10,000 nt of DNA from Actinidia chinensis (Eukaryota; Streptophyta; Magnoliopsida; Ericales; Actinidiaceae): positions 16,006,520 through 16,016,519 of the forward strand of contig CM018902.1 of the NCBI GenBank assembly GCA_009663005.1, given 5' to 3'. Position 1 is the stretch's first letter, and each line of letters starts with the position of its first letter. The position numbers and the translations under genes were made by a program. The notes under the pieces are model-generated. The model searched no databases. It had not been told where the DNA came from and saw only the letters and a program-made list of their open reading frames with translations. Shown here piece after piece: positions 6,541 through 10,000 of this stretch.

Positions 6541-6945
6541 GCTTCTACAATATGATTTTGTACAGTGTTTATATTGAAGGTGTAGAATGGAACCATTTAT
6601 ATACTCATGCTAGCGGGAGAAGATGAAAGTTACTTTCTAGCCACTCTGCATTCATTTCACACACACACAAAATGATCATTTTTTGGTCAAAATGAAAAAT
6701 GCTAGATTAATTATCTTGCCCTTCATGAAAACAATAATTTGAGTGGCTTCTACAATATGATTTTGTACAGTGTTTATATTGAAGGTGTAGAATGGAACCA
6801 TTTATATACTCATGATAACGGGAGAAGATGAAAGTTACTTTCTAGCCACTCTGCATTCATTTCACACACACACAAAATGATCATCTTTTGGTCAAAATGA
6901 AAAATGCTAGATTAATTATCTTGCCCTTCATGAAAACAATAATTT
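6541..6945. repeat. Tandem duplication of a 205-bp unit
   Basis: Copy 1 (6541-6740, then a 5-bp tail to 6745) and copy 2 (6746-6945) align end to end without gaps at an offset of exactly 205. I find about three differences in 200 bp: two in CATGCTAGCGGG versus CATGATAACGGG and one in a T-run. Each copy holds a short CA tract (ACACACACAC) and no gene. The low divergence marks a recent unequal-exchange or slippage event. Confidence 0.95.
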
Positions 6946-7638
6946 AATCTACAAATGAAGAACACCATCATTGCATTGTCAATAATAGATTCAAACAGTT
7001 CTAGGAACAGAAGAGTTGGTTGTGGTTTATGATGTTGGAATGAGTTCTTGAAGTTAACTTGTTATGTGATTCTTCTGTTTTGAGGATGTAGGATTTATCA
7101 ATACTAGCCATGACTAAGTTACCAAGATGGGATGTGTTGCTATTTTCATTGCCATTGAAGTGTTCTTCCCTTCAGACCTTTAAAATTAATTACATGTTTT
7201 TTTTATATTTTTTGCATTTTTATTAGTTATGTTTGTTAGGTTTGTCTTCATTTTTGTTTGTTCTTCAATTTCCCCCCGTTAAACTACTACAACATTGTGG
7301 AGAGGTATGACCGATGCACATAAACACAAAAACTCGAACATAAGCTTATCTATGCATGCATATGTGTTTGTGTGCACGACATGTTTGTGTGTTGTATTAT
7401 CCATTTTGAGGGTTTTATGCATTTTCATTCTCCATTTTACATTGAGATCTCCCATTTTACACTGCCACGATTCCAATCCCTCCATCTACTCATCTTGTGC
7501 TGACTTGGTCTCGCTGTCATGCACTGCCCGATCTTTCGCCATTGTGTGCTCGCCCACCTTTGATGAGCTTTCGTCCCATTTGCGATTCCAATCCCTTGTG
7601 ACTGACTCGATGCCATTTCTGCCCTCATAATTGATTGA
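6946..7638. other. Non-coding stretch with a chance 111-codon frame
   Basis: The + strand frame 7295-7630 is the longest in this part (111 codons). It is Cys-, Ser- and His-rich with no domain recognised. Overlapping - strand frames exist over the same DNA, which points to base composition rather than coding. Short internal repeats are present: CGATTCCAATCCCT occurs near 7467 and 7582, and CATTTTACA twice near 7433-7460. T-runs dominate 7195-7270. Confidence 0.45.
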
Positions 7639-7791
7639 GTCTGCCTAAATATCAGATGGACCTTTTCGTCCCTGTTAAGGCGTCTTCTTGTGCACCATCC
7701 ATTTATAGAACTTGAGGCACTTCGGTTACTGTTTTTAGATCATATGGGCTCTCTGGAATGTGCCCTGCTCAGTTATTATGGCGCTATAATT
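7639..7791 (+). other. Leucine-rich exon-like open segment, unidentified
   Basis: The frame is open for 51 codons between stops at 7636 and 7792. An acceptor (AAATATCAG) lies at 7654-7655. Downstream it reads WTFSSLLRRLLVHHPFIELE and then ALRLLFLDHMGSLECALLSY. The pattern of leucines with charged residues suggests amphipathic helices, unlike the F/S-rich translation of nearby DNA. No clear donor follows, although CTCA|GTTATT at about 7770 is possible. I do not recognise the family. It could be a decayed exon of an alpha-helical repeat protein. Confidence 0.25.
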
Positions 7792-7794
7792 TGA

Positions 7795-8614
7795 ACAATG
7801 GATTTTTTATTTCATTATCAAAGTGATAAATGACATTAGTCATAATAAGAATATTCGATTGCATGTGAACAGAATTAGGGAACTTCCACAAAATAATAAC
7901 ATAGTCACAACTCCCATACCCATGCCGACTGCCCTGAAGTGCCAGGCATTATGTGCACACATTTTTAGAAGGGTCTACCGTTTAGTGATTTGGTTCAATT
8001 GATTGAAATAAGTTAAAGTTCATTTAATCCAGTTATCATAACCTAACCGTCATGTTCTTGGAGCAGCTACAACTAATTCTCATTCAGATTTGGTGTGTCA
8101 TTTCTGCCCAAAGAGTATATATTTTCATGTATTCTTCCATTCGTTTAGTATTTTTTTTTCACTTTCTATCTGGCAGAGTTTTTTTTTTTTTGTTAATATC
8201 TTTAATGTAGTTGATAAGTACCAAATTGGTTGCCATAATGTCGTGTATTGGTTATGTTAGTTGGGTCATTCACTTTTCTACCAGTTATTATCGTTATTTT
8301 GCAATAGACAATTTATGAATAGAAAAGAAATGTTCTTATTGTTGACTACTTCCGTTGCCTGAGATTCTGAGAATGTCAGTTGCCTCTCAGTTTACTCCCC
8401 TGCACCTCTTCACAAAAAAAACATATCATAAAAACCAAATGAACCCACTAATTACCATCCACCGACATGTAGCCTTAATATGGTTGCCCACAAAATAGAT
8501 GTTATTAATTTGTGGGGGACTAGTTGTAGTAAGCCCACTCAAAATTGTTTTCTTGATTTCAGGATTATTTTTGACCATGGTGATGGTTGTATCCTGGTTG
8601 AGTTTTTCGGTCCT
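7795..8614. other. AT-rich non-coding stretch
   Basis: Nothing coding is seen. There are poly-T runs at about 8151-8159 and 8178-8191. Overlapping frames of 113-115 codons on opposite strands (8426-8840) are not like any protein I know and run across the repeat and the exon-like segment that follow. Confidence 0.45.
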
Positions 8615-8694
8615 GAACTTAAATGAATTTGCAATCAATTTCTTGGCACCTGCATATCTTGATTTCCAATTCAATCTATTTTTTTTTTGTCCAG

Positions 8695-8775
8695 GCTGGT
8701 TGTCTTGGCTACGTTGTGGGCCATTTGTCAATATCGTCTCGTACTTGTATTCCCTGGTTTCTAAAACTGACACAG
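8695..8775 (+). other. Putative 81-bp exon, copy A
   Basis: A poly-T tract and TCCAG| precede it, and CACAG|GTAAGT, a consensus donor, follows. The segment is 27 codons long in phase 0 with no stop: AGCLGYVVGHLSISSRTC, then IPWFLKLTQ. A second frame is also open, so coding is not proven. I do not recognise the protein. The length, frame and both splice sites make a symmetric exon plausible. Confidence 0.35.
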
Positions 8776-8991
8776 GTAAGTTTTTCTGTGCTCAGTTGAT
8801 GGATTTACACCTGGTTGTGGTTGTAGTTTCTATATTTTGATGTTCTTTGATTGAAATCTCTCCTTTGCATACCAATGAACTTCATCAATTGGCAGTTTAG
8901 TTTAGTTTCTGAATGGATTTGCAATAGATTTCTTGCCCTGCCTATCTTGATTTCCAATTCAATCTAATTTTTTTTTTTTAATTTCGTCCAG

Positions 8992-9086
8992 GCTGGTGGT
9001 CTTGGCTACGTTATGGGCCATTTTGTCTTGCCATTTTGTCAATATCATCTTGTACTTGTGTTCCCCGGTTTCTCAAACTGACACAG
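8992..9086 (+). other. Putative exon, copy B, frame-shifted
   Basis: It has the same acceptor (TCGTCCAG|) and donor (CACAG|GTAAGT) as copy A but is 95 bp long. The extra 14 bp are a 13-bp internal tandem duplication (CCATTTTGTCTTG) plus one T. The frame starts AGGLGYVMGHF, as in copy A, then diverges. The second half still reads LSISSCTCVPRFLKLTQ in another frame. As it stands the copy cannot encode the same peptide as copy A. Confidence 0.35.
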
Positions 9087-9199
9087 GTAAGTTTTTCAGT
9101 GTGCAGATGATAGATTCACACCTGGTTGCAGTTTCTATACTTTGATGTTCTTTGATTGAAATCTCTTATGCACAAACCAATGAACCTCATCAATTGGCA

Positions 9200-9555
9200 T
9201 AAGTGGCCTTCTGCTTGCTAGTTGCCCCGGTAAATGCCTTGTTTCCTAATTCCCTTGGTAGCATGATGCATGCATTTCGTTTAATATAGATTTCAAAAGT
9301 TAATTCATGGGAATTTGTTTATTTATAATTTTTTTTGCATTTCATCTTGGTCGTGATAATTAACTACCTGAGTTCGTTTATCCACACATAGTCACATACA
9401 CCCTTGCACAGGGTTATATGTGCACATAACTACCTGAGTTCGTTTGGCAATATGTATAATATTGTTATTGTATCAATTCACTGTAGTTTGACAAGCCGGA
9501 TTGAAGCACTTCAACTCATTAATTCATATGCCTAAATAAATAAGGGAAACAGAAC
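9200..9555. other. AT-rich spacer with a 19-bp direct repeat
   Basis: TAACTACCTGAGTTCGTTT occurs at 9361-9379 and again at 9427-9445. A near-palindrome, GTTATATGTGCACATAAC, ends at the start of the second copy. No coding sequence is seen. Confidence 0.6.
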
Positions 9556-10000
9556 AGGTGAAAAGTTTAGTTTCATTATTAGGAAGAAGTGGTGAGAAAG
9601 ATAGAAAAGGAATTTAAGGGTCCACTAGAATTATTTTTCAAGTACTTTTTCCCTGAGGTGAAATCTCTTTGCATCCCTCTCCAAATCACCTCCAGTCCTG
9701 AACTGGTAGTTTTGGTGAACTTGAAATTTATATAGGTGAAAAGTTTAGTTTCATTATTAGGAAGAAGTGGTGAGAAAGATAGAAAAGGAATTTAAGGGTC
9801 CACTATAATTATTTTTCAAGTACTTTTTCCTTGAGGTGAAATCTCTTTGCGGACTCCAAATCACCTCCAGTCCTGAACCGGTAGTTTTGGTGAACTTGAA
9901 ATTTATATAGGTGAAAAGTTTAGTTTCATTATTAGGAAGAAGTGGTGAGAAAGATAGAAAAGGAATTTAAGGGTCCACTAGAATTATTTTTCAAGTACTT
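9556..10000. repeat. Tandem array, 175-178-bp unit, at least 2.5 copies
   Basis: Units start (AGGTGAAAAG) at 9556, 9734 and 9909, so the periods are 178 and 175. The third copy is cut off by the window edge. Copy 2 differs from copy 1 by a few substitutions (CTAGAATT to CTATAATT, CCCTGAGG to CCTTGAGG, AACTGG to AACCGG) and a 3-bp loss near 9853. Copy 3 has CTAGAATT like copy 1. Each full unit contains GAGGTGA and TCACCTC as 7-bp inverted arms (9655-9661 and 9686-9692 in copy 1). The unit length is in the range of plant satellite monomers. Confidence 0.93.

Larger units (their letters stand above)
8615..9199. repeat. Tandem duplication of about 290-305 bp carrying an exon-like segment
   Basis: Copy A (about 8615-8894) and copy B (about 8905-9199) share the same order of blocks: TTTGCAAT...ATTTCTTG, TATCTTGATTTCCAATTCAA, a poly-T tract, CCAGGCTGGT, GACACAGGTAAGTTTTT, TTGATGTTCTTTGATTGAAA and CATCAATTGGCA. 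The offset drifts from 290 to 311 and back to 305 because of small indels. Divergence is clearly greater than in the 205-bp duplication, so this event is older. Confidence 0.92.

Noticed and set aside
6354..6626. 90-codon + strand frame
   Set aside because: It is T-rich translation (Phe, Leu, Tyr, Cys) and its end lies inside the 205-bp repeat. No family is recognised.
7295..7630. 111-codon + strand frame as a gene
   Set aside because: The Cys/Ser/His-rich translation fits the base composition, overlapping - strand frames exist, and no promoter, splice structure or family is seen.
8426..8840. Opposite-strand frames of 113-115 codons as possible genes
   Set aside because: They overlap each other on opposite strands, have no recognisable domain, are dominated by T- or A-rich codons, and run through the repeat unit and the poly-T tract. 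The second repeat copy does not preserve them.
1..10000. Transposase, reverse transcriptase, integrase, tRNA, rRNA or CRISPR features
   Set aside because: Looked for by eye in the translations and repeat patterns. None was seen, and the repeats are tandem or hairpin types without CRISPR-like spacers.

Overview
The window looks like low-GC nuclear DNA of a flowering plant, probably a eudicot. It has long T-rich non-coding stretches with GT...AG splice signals, telo-box motifs beside a pyrimidine-rich GC patch, hairpin-forming repeats and many young tandem duplications. It has no prokaryotic gene density and no long open reading frame on either strand. The most secure gene-derived feature is a decayed, intron-containing fragment of a plant GCN1 (ILITYHIA-type) translational regulator at 2429-3710 on the + strand. 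Six exon remnants lie in the correct order, most with recognisable splice sites, but stops, small indels and a 15-codon deletion break the frame. Only about 150 residues from the HEAT-repeat middle of a protein of roughly 2,600 residues are represented.

Layout: 1-240 is AT-rich with a cluster of 24-bp palindromes. 240-605 is a GC-rich, leader-like block with telo-boxes in inverted orientation and simple repeats. 664-1000 has a TATA-box candidate followed by a short ORF in good initiation context. 1000-2428 is T-rich sequence with no convincing gene. 2429-3710 is the GCN1 remnant. 3711-4560 holds a 29-bp tandem repeat, a long MITE-like hairpin (4203-4348) and a GT/AT microsatellite. 4560-5650 contains short exon-like open segments of unknown origin. 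6541-6945 is a nearly perfect 205-bp tandem duplication. 7639-7791 is an isolated leucine-rich open segment. 8615-9199 is a roughly 300-bp tandem duplication, each copy carrying one exon-like segment with acceptor and donor. 9556-10000 is a tandem array with a 175-178-bp unit that runs off the window.

No intact protein-coding gene can be supported. T-runs on the + strand predominate from about 860 to 9500, as expected of plant introns read in that direction. The window could therefore be the degraded remains of a + strand locus, or a mosaic of duplicated gene fragments and small repeats. Nothing here forms an operon or pathway. The GCN1 identification rests on remembered family sequence and was not checked by a search.
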